NCBI GenBank assembly: GCA_031296935.1
Contig: JAVDPD010000023.1
Span: forward strand, 1-64,000
Length of the DNA: 64,000 nucleotides
Direction: 5' to 3'
Source of the DNA: Cerasicoccus maritimus
GTDB lineage: Bacteria; Verrucomicrobiota; Verrucomicrobiia; Opitutales; Cerasicoccaceae
The notes under the pieces are model-generated. The model worked only from the letters and a program-made list of their open reading frames with translations, was not told where the DNA came from and ran no database searches. Position numbers and translations under genes: made by a program. This document shows, piece after piece, positions 17,039 to 26,353 of this stretch (its first letter is position 1; each line of letters begins with the position of its first letter).

Positions 17039-20000
17039 CGCGCGTCCACGCCTCGCAGACCAGGCAGAGCGTACCCGCTTCACTGACGAGCTGGACCACA
17101 ATTTCACGGTCACCGCCCCGGCCGGGGTCGGCAAAACCACCGCCATTGTCAGCCGCGTCGTCAACCTGGCCAAGGGCGACGACATGCGCGAAACGCCCGC
17201 CCTCCCCCGCCTCGCCGTCGTTACCTACACCCGCAAGGCCGCGGACGAAATGCGCCAACGCACCGCGCAGGAGCTACACAAGAAACAACAGGAAGACCAC
17301 CTGAGCCCCGAAGTCTTCACCCGCTTCAACCAAGCCTTTTTCGGCACCATCCACAGCTTCTGCCTCGAGCTGTTGCGCACCTTTGGCCCGCTGGCTGGCT
17401 TGGCCCCGCAGTTTGAACAAGCGGGCAACCTCGACGCCCTCTGGCGCGACTTCATTCGCGGCAAAGACAACATTCTGGGATGCCTCGACAACGGCCCCCG
17501 CGAAAGCCTCGAACGCCACGGCTCGATCGGCGCATTGCTTTCGCTCGTCCAAAAATTCGGGACACAAATTCCCACGCCGCCTCCTCCCGGCCCCGCGCCA
17601 ATGGTTGACCTAGCGCCCGTCATCAAGCACGAGCCACAGACCAAGCACAAAGGCGCGCTCGCAGGCATCGCGGAAGCCAAGCGCCTAGCCCTCCAATGGG
17701 AGCAGGCCTACGCCAGCGCTGAGCCGTGCCCGCCCATTGACTTCACCCGCGGCGGCAAAGATTTCCAGACCGACTGGGACCTTGCCTGGGCTCCGCTCAA
17801 GCGCTGGCTCGGCGACGCCTATCTTTACGTGGCCGCAGAGTTGGCCCGCGAGTTTCGCGCCTTCCGCGTCGCACGCGGCGAGATCAATTTCGACGACCAA
17901 ATTGCCCTCGCCGCCGAGCTGCTCAACCATCCCGCTGCCGGCCCCGCCATCCGCGAACAGGAGCGCCTGATCATCCTCGACGAAGCCCAGGACACCGACC
18001 CGTTGCAGTTCGCCGTGCTGCTCAACGTCGCTGGCAGCCAATGGACGCCCGGCCAGCCCTTCGCCGAATCCATCGGCCCGCCCCCCGGCCGCTTCTGCAT
18101 GGTGGGTGACCCGCAACAGTCGATCTACAGCGCGCGCGCCGACCTGCCGACCTACCGCGCAATCCACGAAGGCCTGGTCGACCAAGGCACCGCTGACGCC
18201 CTCAGTTTCACTGTGACCATGCGTTGCGACGCGCAGATCGTGGACGCCGTAAACCAGTTTTTCCCGCGCATCTTACGTCGCGAAGAAGAGCCCGGTCAGC
18301 AGGCCGCCTTCGTGCCCCTGCATGCCCGCCCCAACGCTGGCCCCGGTCGCTTTGAACGCGTCACGCTCGAGCCCGCCATCGATCCCGAAGAAGCCGACGC
18401 CGGCCGCAAAGATTCCCTCCACCAGGAGGCCGCAGCCATCGCCCGCTGGCTGCGCGACACCGGCCGCGAAGGCCTCGATGTGGACGATTGGAGCGAGGTG
18501 GCAATCCTCGCCCCGCGCAACGATTGGGCCGAGTCGCTCAACCGCGCCATCGAGCGCGTTCACCTGCCCGTGCAATCTCACTCGCGCAAGCTCAAGCGAG
18601 CAGGCGACCCCATTTACGCCTGGACTACCGCGCTAATCCGCGTACTCGCCCACCCGGAAGACGACTTAGAAACCGTCGGCGTGCTGCGCGAAATCTACTC
18701 CCTGCCCGACGGCACCATTGCCACCGTCAAGGCAGCCCTACACACCTTCACCTCCGCCACGCCCGAGCACCACGAGCAGTTCGAGGGCGACGCCCCCGTG
18801 CAAGCGGTCATCGACGCCCTCCTCGCCTTGCAAGCACTCCAACGCGAGGTGCACGACATGGCGCTCGGCGACGCCTTTCGCGTCATCTGCCAACAAACGC
18901 ATTTGCCCGAGCGACTGGCTTCCCTGCCCGAGCTGGAGCCTGCCCGCATCGGCCTTACCCTCAAGCGCCTGCAAGCCAGCGCACTCCAAGCCGAGGAGCG
19001 CGGTGACGACTTGGTCGGCTGGTCGCGTCAAATCATTAGCAGCCTCGCGGAGGACTTGGAGAGCGACGACCCCACCCCCGGACACATCCAACTACTGTCC
19101 TGCCACAAGTCCAAAGGCTTGCAGTGGAATGTTGTCATCACGCCGTTTTTCCATTACGCAATCTCGCGGCGTGCGCAGTCCTTCCCGCGCTATTATCCCG
19201 CCACCCGCCACGACCCCGAATTTGTGGCCTACGATAAATCCTGCGACGTCGAACGCTCCCGCCAAACCGACCAAGCCTTCCGCGAAGAAACCGAACGCCT
19301 CGCCTACGTCACCTGGACTCGCGCCCGCCGCCGCGTAATCGCGATCGACGGTGCCGCCTTCTACAAGAAGCCCGGCCCGTCCGGCAGTTGGACCGATCTT
19401 TGCCTGACCTCTGGCGACGCGCCCAACGCCCAAGCCTGGGTCAACCTGCCCGAGTTCACCAGCGGCGCCCTCCAATCCAAAACCGACTCCCCTACCCCGC
19501 CGAAAAAGCAACCCGCGCCCGCGCTTCAATTCTTCACAACGCCCGAGCTCGCAACCTCCGAGGTAAAAGCCGCCACGCAGTCTTTCCCGCAACGCATCTT
19601 GCCCAGTAGTTTGGCCGACCACCACGCCGCCAAACCCGACGAACCCACCGGGCATGCCCGCGACGAAAGCGACTGGCAATCCGAACCGGGTTACCCGGAA
19701 ACTCAGGATGGCAGCAGCGCCCTCGGCGGCGCCGACTATGGTAACTGGTGGCACAACTCGATGGAGAACGGCCCCTGGGGCGAGCCCATCGAAGCCTGGG
19801 CTGACTACCAAACGAGCGTTGTCCCCCACGCGCCCAACCCCGAACGCGGCGCCCAGGAATTCGCCGCCCTGCTGGCGACACCGGAGTTCCTTTGGCTCAA
19901 TGACACGCAGCGCCAAGTCCGCGCCGAAGCCGCGCTCTTCTGGCCCGAGCACGCCCAAGCTCCCGATGGCCTGGAGCTTGGCTTGGAAGGCGCCGCGAAT

Positions 20001-20234
20001 GCCCAGTTTGCCTATGATGGCTTTATTGACCTCCTCGCCTACGACGCCGAGCGCGACGCCTGGCGCATAGTCGACTGGAAGACCGACCGCATTTTCAAGA
20101 ACCCCGCCAAGGAGCTTCGTGCCTGCTACGGCCCCCAGCTCGCAGCCTACGTCACCGCGCTCAGCCAGATGTTCGGCCGCCCCGTCGAAGGCTACCTTTA
20201 CAGCACCCGCGCCGCCCAGTGGATCAAGCTTTAG
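17031..20234 (+). CDS. AddA-like UvrD-family helicase-nuclease
   Basis: A 1067-residue superfamily 1 helicase with a C-terminal RecB-type nuclease. Motif I is TAPAGVGKTTAIVSR (about residue 30), motif II IILDEAQDTDPLQF, motif III CMVGDPQQSIYSARAD, motif V LLSCHKSKGLQWNVV and motif VI AYVTWTRARRRV. The nuclease motif WRIVDWKTDR is near the C-terminus. This is the layout of AddA, which resects DNA ends for recombination. AddB is normally encoded beside it but is not in this window; upstream is pssA, overlapping by 8 bp. The codon use is very GC-rich compared with the flanking secreted-protein genes. Confidence 0.85.
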   Translation: MSDARPRLADQAERTRFTDELDHNFTVTAPAGVGKTTAIVSRVVNLAKGDDMRETPALPRLAVVTYTRKAADEMRQRTAQELHKKQQEDHLSPEVFTRFNQAFFGTIHSFCLELLRTFGPLAGLAPQFEQAGNLDALWRDFIRGKDNILGCLDNGPRESLERHGSIGALLSLVQKFGTQIPTPPPPGPAPMVDLAPVIKHEPQTKHKGALAGIAEAKRLALQWEQAYASAEPCPPIDFTRGGKDFQTDWDLAWAPLKRWLGDAYLYVAAELAREFRAFRVARGEINFDDQIALAAELLNHPAAGPAIREQERLIILDEAQDTDPLQFAVLLNVAGSQWTPGQPFAESIGPPPGRFCMVGDPQQSIYSARADLPTYRAIHEGLVDQGTADALSFTVTMRCDAQIVDAVNQFFPRILRREEEPGQQAAFVPLHARPNAGPGRFERVTLEPAIDPEEADAGRKDSLHQEAAAIARWLRDTGREGLDVDDWSEVAILAPRNDWAESLNRAIERVHLPVQSHSRKLKRAGDPIYAWTTALIRVLAHPEDDLETVGVLREIYSLPDGTIATVKAALHTFTSATPEHHEQFEGDAPVQAVIDALLALQALQREVHDMALGDAFRVICQQTHLPERLASLPELEPARIGLTLKRLQASALQAEERGDDLVGWSRQIISSLAEDLESDDPTPGHIQLLSCHKSKGLQWNVVITPFFHYAISRRAQSFPRYYPATRHDPEFVAYDKSCDVERSRQTDQAFREETERLAYVTWTRARRRVIAIDGAAFYKKPGPSGSWTDLCLTSGDAPNAQAWVNLPEFTSGALQSKTDSPTPPKKQPAPALQFFTTPELATSEVKAATQSFPQRILPSSLADHHAAKPDEPTGHARDESDWQSEPGYPETQDGSSALGGADYGNWWHNSMENGPWGEPIEAWADYQTSVVPHAPNPERGAQEFAALLATPEFLWLNDTQRQVRAEAALFWPEHAQAPDGLELGLEGAANAQFAYDGFIDLLAYDAERDAWRIVDWKTDRIFKNPAKELRACYGPQLAAYVTALSQMFGRPVEGYLYSTRAAQWIKL

Positions 20235-20290
20235 GGCTGATCAGATCGATCACAACGCCACAACTCTCTGTGCACCATCACACAATCGTG

Positions 20291-20319
20291 TTGACGATAT
20301 CTCGGCAGCAGTCAATAAA
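20291..20319 (+). promoter_or_regulatory. possible sigma-70 promoter of the porin gene
   Basis: TTGACG, a 17-bp spacer and AATAAA lie about 40 bp before the start of the porin gene in the 124-bp gap after addA. The -10 is poor, and no SD sequence is obvious before the ATG at 20359. Confidence 0.3.
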
Positions 20320-20358
20320 GAGCATAGCGCTTAACCAACCGCGCAACCCCGAACCCCG

Positions 20359-21945
20359 ATGAAACTACAGTCTACTCTTTGGTATCTGGTCATGGTCTCG
20401 TTGCTGTGCTTTGGCCAAACTGTCTCCGCCAATGAAAATCCATCCGAATTGGATGTGCTCAAATCAGAGATCGCGCAAATGCGCGCCCTTTACGAAGCCC
20501 AGATTGCGAAGCTTGAAGCACGCGTGGAGGAGCTCGAAAACAAACAAGCCGCGGCACCGCCAAGCACAGAAGCAGAGACCTCGATTGCCTATGGGGCAAT
20601 CCCGTCCCCCGACAATGGCGATGCTTCCCCTAATGTGGTAGCTTACGAAGATCGAGCAGAAGAGATTCAGCAGGGCGTCATGAACGAAGCCGAACTGGCT
20701 GCAATGGGCGCCAGCAACGGCTTCACCTTCAATGGCTATTTTCGCTCCGGCTTCGGCGTCGACAGCAAGGGCAACATCATGGAGGCCTTTCAAGCCCCGA
20801 ACTCACTGGCCAAATACCGCTTGGGCAATGAGGCGGAGACTTACATTGAGACCGCCTTTGGCTATAGCTTCCCCGAACTCGATCTACCCGAAGGCACGGA
20901 TTTCTTCGTTGGTTTTCGCCCCTCCTACCTCGTGCCGGATGCACGTTTCGCCAGCCAATCCGAGTTCTCCGTTCGCGAAGCCTACGCCTTGGCAACCGGC
21001 GTGCTGAAGGCCAATGAGTCTGCCAGCTTTTGGGCTGGCCAACGCTTTTACCAGCGCTTCGACGTGCATATCAACGACTTCTACTATCTCGACATGAGCG
21101 GCTTTGGCGGCGGGGTGGAAGACATCCAAGTCGGCGACATTGGCAAATTCGCCATTGCCTGGCTCGGCGGTAGCATTGACACCCTGGACAGCAGCGGCTC
21201 CGAGCTGTCCAATTCGGTCAACGGCAAGAACAGCCTCGACCTGCGCTTCTACGATATTGATGTCCCCTACGGCAAAGGTTTCGTGTGGGTCGATCTTGCA
21301 CACAGCCAAAGTCGGCTCCGTCCCAATGGCGTAAACGTAAAAGTCAATGGCGGCGGCGGCGCGGCCTTTGCCCTTGGCCATGAAAGCAATGAATTCCTGG
21401 GCGGACGAAACATCTTTATGGTGCAATATGGATTTGGCGCGGCGTCCAACTTCAAGGCAACTCAAGAAGACTACGCTTTCTTAAATCCTGCAGCCGCCCC
21501 GGCAGCTCCGCTGAACGTAAATACGGAAGACGCCTGGCAATTCCGCGTGGTCGAAGACATCGTCATCCAGCCTTATGACGACCTAAGCCTCCAAGGCACA
21601 TTCGTCTACAACGAGGCCAACACCGGCGCAGCCGTCAACCCACGCCGCACCTGGATTTCAGCTGGCGTACGCCCCATTTATTACTTCGATGATTTCTTCT
21701 CCATTGCAGTCGAAGGCGGCATTGACCACACCAGTGGTGACGGCGTGCCCTCCGGCGAGCTCTACAAGTTTACCTTCGCTCCCCAGATCACGCCCAAGAC
21801 CAATTTCTTCAGTCGTCCAGCCATCCGCTTTTTCATCACTTATGCCTTCTGGAGTGACTCATTCAAGGGCTCAGTTTCTTCGCGGAATTACACCACAAAC
21901 ACTGATGGCCTCAACATTGGCGTGCAGGCCGAAGCTTGGTGGTAA
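20359..21945 (+). CDS. LamB-type carbohydrate porin
   Basis: A 528-residue outer-membrane protein. It has a signal peptide (LVMVSLLCFGQTVSAN) and an N-terminal coiled coil at about 32-65 (SEIAQMRALYEAQIAKLEAR) typical of porins with a trimerisation or peptidoglycan-facing segment. The maltoporin-like barrel begins FTFNGYFRSGFGVDSKG and KYRLGNEAETYIETAFGY. It continues WAGQRFYQRFDVHINDFYYL and ends VQAEAWW with a terminal aromatic. LamB-family porins allow diffusion of oligosaccharides. The sugar is unknown, and no sugar ABC or PTS genes are adjacent. Confidence 0.85.
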   Translation: MKLQSTLWYLVMVSLLCFGQTVSANENPSELDVLKSEIAQMRALYEAQIAKLEARVEELENKQAAAPPSTEAETSIAYGAIPSPDNGDASPNVVAYEDRAEEIQQGVMNEAELAAMGASNGFTFNGYFRSGFGVDSKGNIMEAFQAPNSLAKYRLGNEAETYIETAFGYSFPELDLPEGTDFFVGFRPSYLVPDARFASQSEFSVREAYALATGVLKANESASFWAGQRFYQRFDVHINDFYYLDMSGFGGGVEDIQVGDIGKFAIAWLGGSIDTLDSSGSELSNSVNGKNSLDLRFYDIDVPYGKGFVWVDLAHSQSRLRPNGVNVKVNGGGGAAFALGHESNEFLGGRNIFMVQYGFGAASNFKATQEDYAFLNPAAAPAAPLNVNTEDAWQFRVVEDIVIQPYDDLSLQGTFVYNEANTGAAVNPRRTWISAGVRPIYYFDDFFSIAVEGGIDHTSGDGVPSGELYKFTFAPQITPKTNFFSRPAIRFFITYAFWSDSFKGSVSSRNYTTNTDGLNIGVQAEAWW

Positions 21946-22011
21946 GGGCGCCCAGCGAACATCCGCGCTTTTTGTTGGCGGGCAGCGCTGCGTTCATTAA
22001 CCTAAGCGCCA

Positions 22012-23598
22012 ATGCTCACGAAATACTCTTGGTTGGCCGCATGCTTGGCACTCGCGCTGTCTCTCATTGGCTGCGGTGGCGATAATAAATCCGCCGCACC
22101 GGAAGCGAAAAACGTCTTCATCCTCGCGCGCGGCAGCGATGCCCAAAAGCTCGATCCCGCCGATGTCGACGACGGTGAATCGGTCAATACGCTGGCTCAA
22201 GTCTGCGAAGGTCTCCTGCGCTTTAAGCCCGGTACGCTGGAACTGGAGCCCTGGCTCGCGGAGTCCTTTGAATCGTCCGCAGACGGCCTGACGCACACCT
22301 TTAAGATCCGCCCCGGCGTCACGTTTCACGACGGCACACCGCTGACGGCAAGGACTGCGGCTTTTAGCTTTCAGCGCCAACTCGACCCCAGCCATCCCGC
22401 ACATTTGCCGACCGCGAGCTTCGTTTATTGGAACTACCTTTACAACGATGTCGAGGCCGTCGAGGTCGTCGATGAAATGACCCTGCGTTTCCGCCTCAAG
22501 CAGCCCAACGCGTCCATCCTTTACTCGCTGGCAATCTTCTCCGCGTGGCTGATCAGCCCGAATACGCCGGTGGCCGAGATCCCGATGCGCCCCATTGGCA
22601 CCGGTCCTTATCAATTTGACCGCTGGGAAAAAGACCAGGCCGTGCTCCTGAGGCGTAACCCCAACTACTGGGGCGAGCCTGCGCACTTCGAGCGCGTCAT
22701 CCTCCGCGCGGTGCCGGAAAACACCGTGCGCCGACTGGAGCTGGAAGCCGGCGGTGTGGATGCGGTTGACGGCTTGCAACCAGCCGAAGCAATCGCCCTC
22801 GCCGACAACCCGCAGTTTCGGCTCTATCGCGGCCCGGGCATGAACGTTGGCTACCTAAGCATCCAGACCGAGAATCCGAAGTTTGCCGACACTGACATCC
22901 GCCGCGCTCTCGCTATGGCCATCGACCGCGAGGCGTTGGTGAAGCTGGCACTCGACGGCGCCGGCGTGCCGGCGAGCTACCCGATTCCGCCTGGCTTCCT
23001 CGGCGAACCCAAGGACGCCGAGCCGCCCTTTAAATACGACCCCGCCGCCGCCAAGGCTATCCTGGCCCAGCATCCGGAGTTCTTAAAAGAACCCATCGTA
23101 ATCAGCACGCTCACGGATTCGCGTCCGTATTTTCCGGACCCGCAGCGCGTGGCGTCAATGATTCGCAGCGACTGGGAAGCCGTCGGCTTGACCGTGGAAA
23201 TCAAATCTCGCGACTTTAAAAGCCACCTGCAAACCCTCCGCAATGGCGACTACGAATGCGGCCTCATTGGCTGGGTGGGCGACAACGGCGACACCGATAA
23301 TTTCCTCGCGACTTTCTTCCACAGTCGCGGCACCGTGAAAGGCAGCGCCAACAATTTCGCGTTCTACAAGAACCCGCAAATGGACGCGCTGCTCGACGAA
23401 GCACGCCGCGTCAGCGACCCCGTCGCCCGCGCCAAGCTCTACAACGAAGCACTCGCGGTTTGGTCGCAAGACTTGCCCATCATCCCACTCGTCCACGCCG
23501 AGCAAATGGTCCTCATGCGCAGCGAAGTCGAAGGCTTCGTGCTATCGCCCACGGGAAATATTTTCCTGGGTCCTGTCGAGTGGTCGGCGGAACGTTGA
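22012..23598 (+). CDS. peptide/oligopeptide ABC transporter substrate-binding lipoprotein
   Basis: A 528-residue family 5 solute-binding protein (OppA/DppA type). The lipobox is LIGC with Cys21. Family motifs are DGLTHTFKIRPGVTFHDG, RPIGTGPYQFDRWEKDQ and ADTDIRRALAMAIDRE. It would bind peptides or similar solutes in the periplasm. The permease and ATPase genes are not adjacent, so it is an orphan binding protein here. Its last 48 codons are repeated downstream by a tandem duplication. It lies 66 bp after the porin gene, which might provide outer-membrane entry. Confidence 0.9.
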   Translation: MLTKYSWLAACLALALSLIGCGGDNKSAAPEAKNVFILARGSDAQKLDPADVDDGESVNTLAQVCEGLLRFKPGTLELEPWLAESFESSADGLTHTFKIRPGVTFHDGTPLTARTAAFSFQRQLDPSHPAHLPTASFVYWNYLYNDVEAVEVVDEMTLRFRLKQPNASILYSLAIFSAWLISPNTPVAEIPMRPIGTGPYQFDRWEKDQAVLLRRNPNYWGEPAHFERVILRAVPENTVRRLELEAGGVDAVDGLQPAEAIALADNPQFRLYRGPGMNVGYLSIQTENPKFADTDIRRALAMAIDREALVKLALDGAGVPASYPIPPGFLGEPKDAEPPFKYDPAAAKAILAQHPEFLKEPIVISTLTDSRPYFPDPQRVASMIRSDWEAVGLTVEIKSRDFKSHLQTLRNGDYECGLIGWVGDNGDTDNFLATFFHSRGTVKGSANNFAFYKNPQMDALLDEARRVSDPVARAKLYNEALAVWSQDLPIIPLVHAEQMVLMRSEVEGFVLSPTGNIFLGPVEWSAER

Positions 23599-23599
23599 A

Positions 23600-23685
23600 G
23601 GTAGGGACGGTTGCCCTCAACCGTCCGCCACGCGCAAAATGGCCTACCCGATGAAACCGGACGGTTGAGGGCAACCGTCCCTACC
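23600..23685. repeat. REP-like inverted pair, family 1 copy a
   Basis: A left arm at 23600-23626 and right arm at 23659-23685 are perfect 27-bp inverted repeats 32 bp apart. Each starts GGTAG and then forms its own hairpin (GGACGGTTG, CCCT loop, CAACCGTCC). It begins 1 bp past the OppA-like stop codon and may also act as a terminator or mRNA stabiliser. Confidence 0.85.
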
Positions 23686-23901
23686 TCTTTCAGTTATCGC
23701 CGCCATTTGCCCAATGGGCAAATCCGGATGCACCGCATCCGACGGTCCAGCGGGACGCGGTCTGGTCCAAAGACTTGCCCATCATCCCACTCGTCCACGC
23801 CGAGCAAATGGTCCTCATGCGCAGCGAAGTCGAAGGCTTCGTGCTATCGCCCACGAGGAATATTTTCCTGGGTCCTGTCGAGTGGTCGGCGGAACGCTGA
23901 A

Positions 23902-23987
23902 GGTAGGGACGGTTGCCCTCAACCGTCCACCACGCGAAAAATGACCTACCCGATGAAACCGGACGGTTGAGGGCAACCGTCCCTACC
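23902..23987. repeat. REP-like inverted pair, family 1 copy b
   Basis: Same arms as copy a (23902-23928 and 23961-23987), carried along in the tandem duplication. The arms are unchanged while the spacer between them differs at a few bases. Confidence 0.85.
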
Positions 23988-24060
23988 TCTTTCAGTTATC
24001 GCTGCCATTTGCCCCGTGGGCAAATCCGGATGCACCGCATCCGACGGTCCAGCGGGACGC

Positions 24061-24595
24061 TGGGGGGGGGGTAAAAGTGGCCCGGGGTGAAGATATCAAA
24101 GAACAAACATCCCGCCCGTTCGCTCGCATTGAGCGCAGGTGGGAGAACGCGCCGTTGTGTCGCGCGCGCGGAGCCACTCGCATCGGAGAGAAACGAGGCC
24201 CCTGACGTCAATATCCGTTGGCGCAAGCTGGCATAGTCGGGCGGCGTTTTGGGTGCGCGGGCACATTAAAATCTACAGGCGTTGCGACGTCGGCTGCTGT
24301 CACCAGCACGACGGGCAAATGGGCCTGTTCGGCGATTCCAAAACGACGCGCGAGCGAATGCGCCGCGGTCGATATTGACTCGACTACCCACTCACTAAGG
24401 CGGGTGTTGGCGATGTTTGGGAGAATGATTCATGGCGGTGAGATCGTCAGATTTAAGTGATCATTTAAATACTAACACATCACCACTGCACCGCAACAAA
24501 AAGCTGCACGCGCGAGCACTTTATTAGTGAGTAGCTTTCACTAATAATCCGCCTTGGCCATCAACGACTTGCGCACGTAAAGCACGCAGCAGCGG
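24061..24595. other. non-coding or decayed stretch with a G10 tract
   Basis: A run of ten G (24062-24071) lies directly after the second duplication unit. On the minus strand, 24429-24208 is open for 73 codons and reads protein-like (VESISTAAHSLARRFGIAEQ, AHLPVVLVTAADVATP), but it has no ATG and begins right after a stop. It may be a fragment of a lost gene. I recognise no family. The rest shows nothing. Confidence 0.3.
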
Positions 24596-25900
24596 TCAAT
24601 GAGTTACCTCTCCGGACGTGGACACCCGCTCCTTGATCCACTCGATACCGGCGGGCATGCCATCTTCGATCATCGGCCAATAGTGGTCGCCCTGCTCGAT
24701 GATCATTATATCAAACTCCGGCGCATTGGGCTGTGCTTTGAGCCGATCCGTGAAAGCATTGAACTCGCCAATCTCCACCACCTCGTCCTCCATTGACTGA
24801 AAGAGAAACGTCGGGCACTGAAGCTTTTCCACATTGTTGATGGGTGAGCTTTTACGCAGGAAATTCTTCACGTTGGGGAAGATCAGGCCGATCAGCGGCG
24901 TATCGAGCAGCTCCGCGTGAAAGACCTCGATATCGACGCCCGGCGCATAGGCAAGGCAGCCCGCCACGCGCGGCTCGTGCATCGCGAGCAGCAAAGATAA
25001 GGTCCCCGCCGAGCTATGCCCTGCGGTGTAAATTTGCTCGGGGTTGACCATGGGCAACTCCGCCAGGACAAACTCCAGCGCATAACGCCCGTTGAGGATG
25101 CCCGCCTGCGCGTCGCGAAACTGGTCGTATTGCGAGCTGGCGGCCTCCATCATGGAATCGTCATCGTAGAAGTAGTCTTCGCCACCGCCATCAATCGAGT
25201 AAAAAACGGTCACGATGCCGGCCTCTGCATAGGGCAGCGTTTCGTCGTGATAGGCCTCGTCATCAAGCTCGCCAAGCATCGCACCGCTGAGTAGATCCGT
25301 CCCCGCAGGGGCTACCAGCACACACGGCAAGGAGCCGGGTGCGGCATCTTCTGCGCCCGCCGGCAGGTAGATGCGTAGCTGCATATTCTGCGCAGGCTCG
25401 GAGCCATGCGTCTTCACTTGGAGGACGTGCACATCGCCCAGGCTCGTGCGGTCCGCGCGGTCGAGTAACCCCTTGAAGTTGGGCGGTGTGTTGATGTAGG
25501 CGAAAGGCTCTTCATTGGCCACCATCTGCTCCTCGATTATCGAACTGAACTTTTGGATAAAAACACCAATCGCGATCATGATGACTGCGCCGGAGACGAT
25601 GCCGGAGATTGCCCAGCCCTTGCCCTTCAAGTCGCCGTCCGACCTTTTGATCCGGATCATCGCAACGATGCCAAAAATAAAGCCGAAGAACGATGGAATC
25701 CCCGCCATAAAGAAACCGAGCACACTCAGGATGCAGCTGCCGACCGCCATCTTGCACAGCCGGGGCTCCGGCTCTGGCTCTGCGGCATGGTATGGCGCGC
25801 CCTGCGGCGGCATGGGCGGCGGCACAGCCGACGGCGGAGTGACGGGCGGGAGCGGCCCCAAAGGATTGCGGCGAGGGATAGGTGGCGGTGTTTCGTCCAT
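24596..25900 (-). CDS. DUF4190 membrane module fused to an alpha/beta-hydrolase
   Basis: A 434-residue protein from the ATG at 25900 (MDETPPPIPRRNPLGPLPP); an ATG at 25960 is less likely. A proline-rich cytoplasmic N-terminus leads to a two-helix DUF4190 module at about residues 50-120 (CKMAVGSCILSVLGFFMAG, GWAISGIVSGAVIMIAIGV). A dienelactone-hydrolase/peptidase-S9-like hydrolase domain follows. Its nucleophile elbow is AGHSSAG, the acid region QSMEDEVVEIGEF and the catalytic His lies in QGDHYWPMI. The hydrolase part would face the periplasm. DUF4190 usually marks small membrane proteins, so the fusion is unusual. Substrate unknown. Confidence 0.75.
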   Translation of the reverse strand: MDETPPPIPRRNPLGPLPPVTPPSAVPPPMPPQGAPYHAAEPEPEPRLCKMAVGSCILSVLGFFMAGIPSFFGFIFGIVAMIRIKRSDGDLKGKGWAISGIVSGAVIMIAIGVFIQKFSSIIEEQMVANEEPFAYINTPPNFKGLLDRADRTSLGDVHVLQVKTHGSEPAQNMQLRIYLPAGAEDAAPGSLPCVLVAPAGTDLLSGAMLGELDDEAYHDETLPYAEAGIVTVFYSIDGGGEDYFYDDDSMMEAASSQYDQFRDAQAGILNGRYALEFVLAELPMVNPEQIYTAGHSSAGTLSLLLAMHEPRVAGCLAYAPGVDIEVFHAELLDTPLIGLIFPNVKNFLRKSSPINNVEKLQCPTFLFQSMEDEVVEIGEFNAFTDRLKAQPNAPEFDIMIIEQGDHYWPMIEDGMPAGIEWIKERVSTSGEVTH

Positions 25901-26081
25901 ATTGCTACTTAAATTATTTGTATCACGCAGAACGTAGAGGCCAATAACACCCGACGGCAATGCATTAAATCATATTTTCCCAGCTATAGCTTCCAGCCTC
26001 CAACGCACGCACCAGAATACCTCGACAAATTCACGCCACATCCCCTAATAGCAAAAGTCTTGAAGCAAGTACCTGGCATTC
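25901..26081. other. divergent intergenic region
   Basis: The first half should hold the promoter of the minus-strand DUF4190 gene. No motif was assigned with confidence. It ends at the left end of a MITE. Confidence 0.4.
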
Positions 26082-26353
26082 TAGAGCACTTTTCATCTAA
26101 GTTGGCCAATCAGGCCGCAGTGATTTTTTATGTACAGCAAGGCGGCTGGAGCGCGGCAGGCTGGAAGCCTGTGAGCGAAAAGCCAACGCCGCTGGTGCGG
26201 AAAAGCACTCGGCTCAAGGCTTGGGGCCAGATTGGAAGATCGCTGCGTTGGCATTTCAATCACGGGCTTCCAGCCCGCTCAATCAATGCCGCCTTGCGCT
26301 GCATCCAATCTTTTCCCCACCTGATTCGACCAAATTAGATGAAAACTGCTCTA
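26082..26353. repeat. 272-bp MITE-like element, copy 1
   Basis: The ends are imperfect inverted repeats of about 34 bp: TAGAGCACTTTTCATCTAAG on the left, and on the right, read inward, TAGAGCAGTTTTCATCTAAT. Both continue to AATCAGG. The interior has no gene but contains small palindromes (GGGCTTCCAGCCCG). A second copy lies inverted at 53832-54102. The right end overlaps the first 15 bases of the saccharopine-dehydrogenase-like gene. Confidence 0.88.

Larger units (their letters stand above)
23455..24060. repeat. tandem duplication (2 x about 302 bp) containing the 3' end of the binding-protein gene
   Basis: 23455-23756 and 23757-24060 are near-identical. Each unit holds the last 48 codons of the OppA-like gene, its stop, a REP-like inverted pair and a GCAAAT-type palindrome. 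The second unit keeps the reading frame of the tail but has no start, so it is a non-functional copy. Confidence 0.9.
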
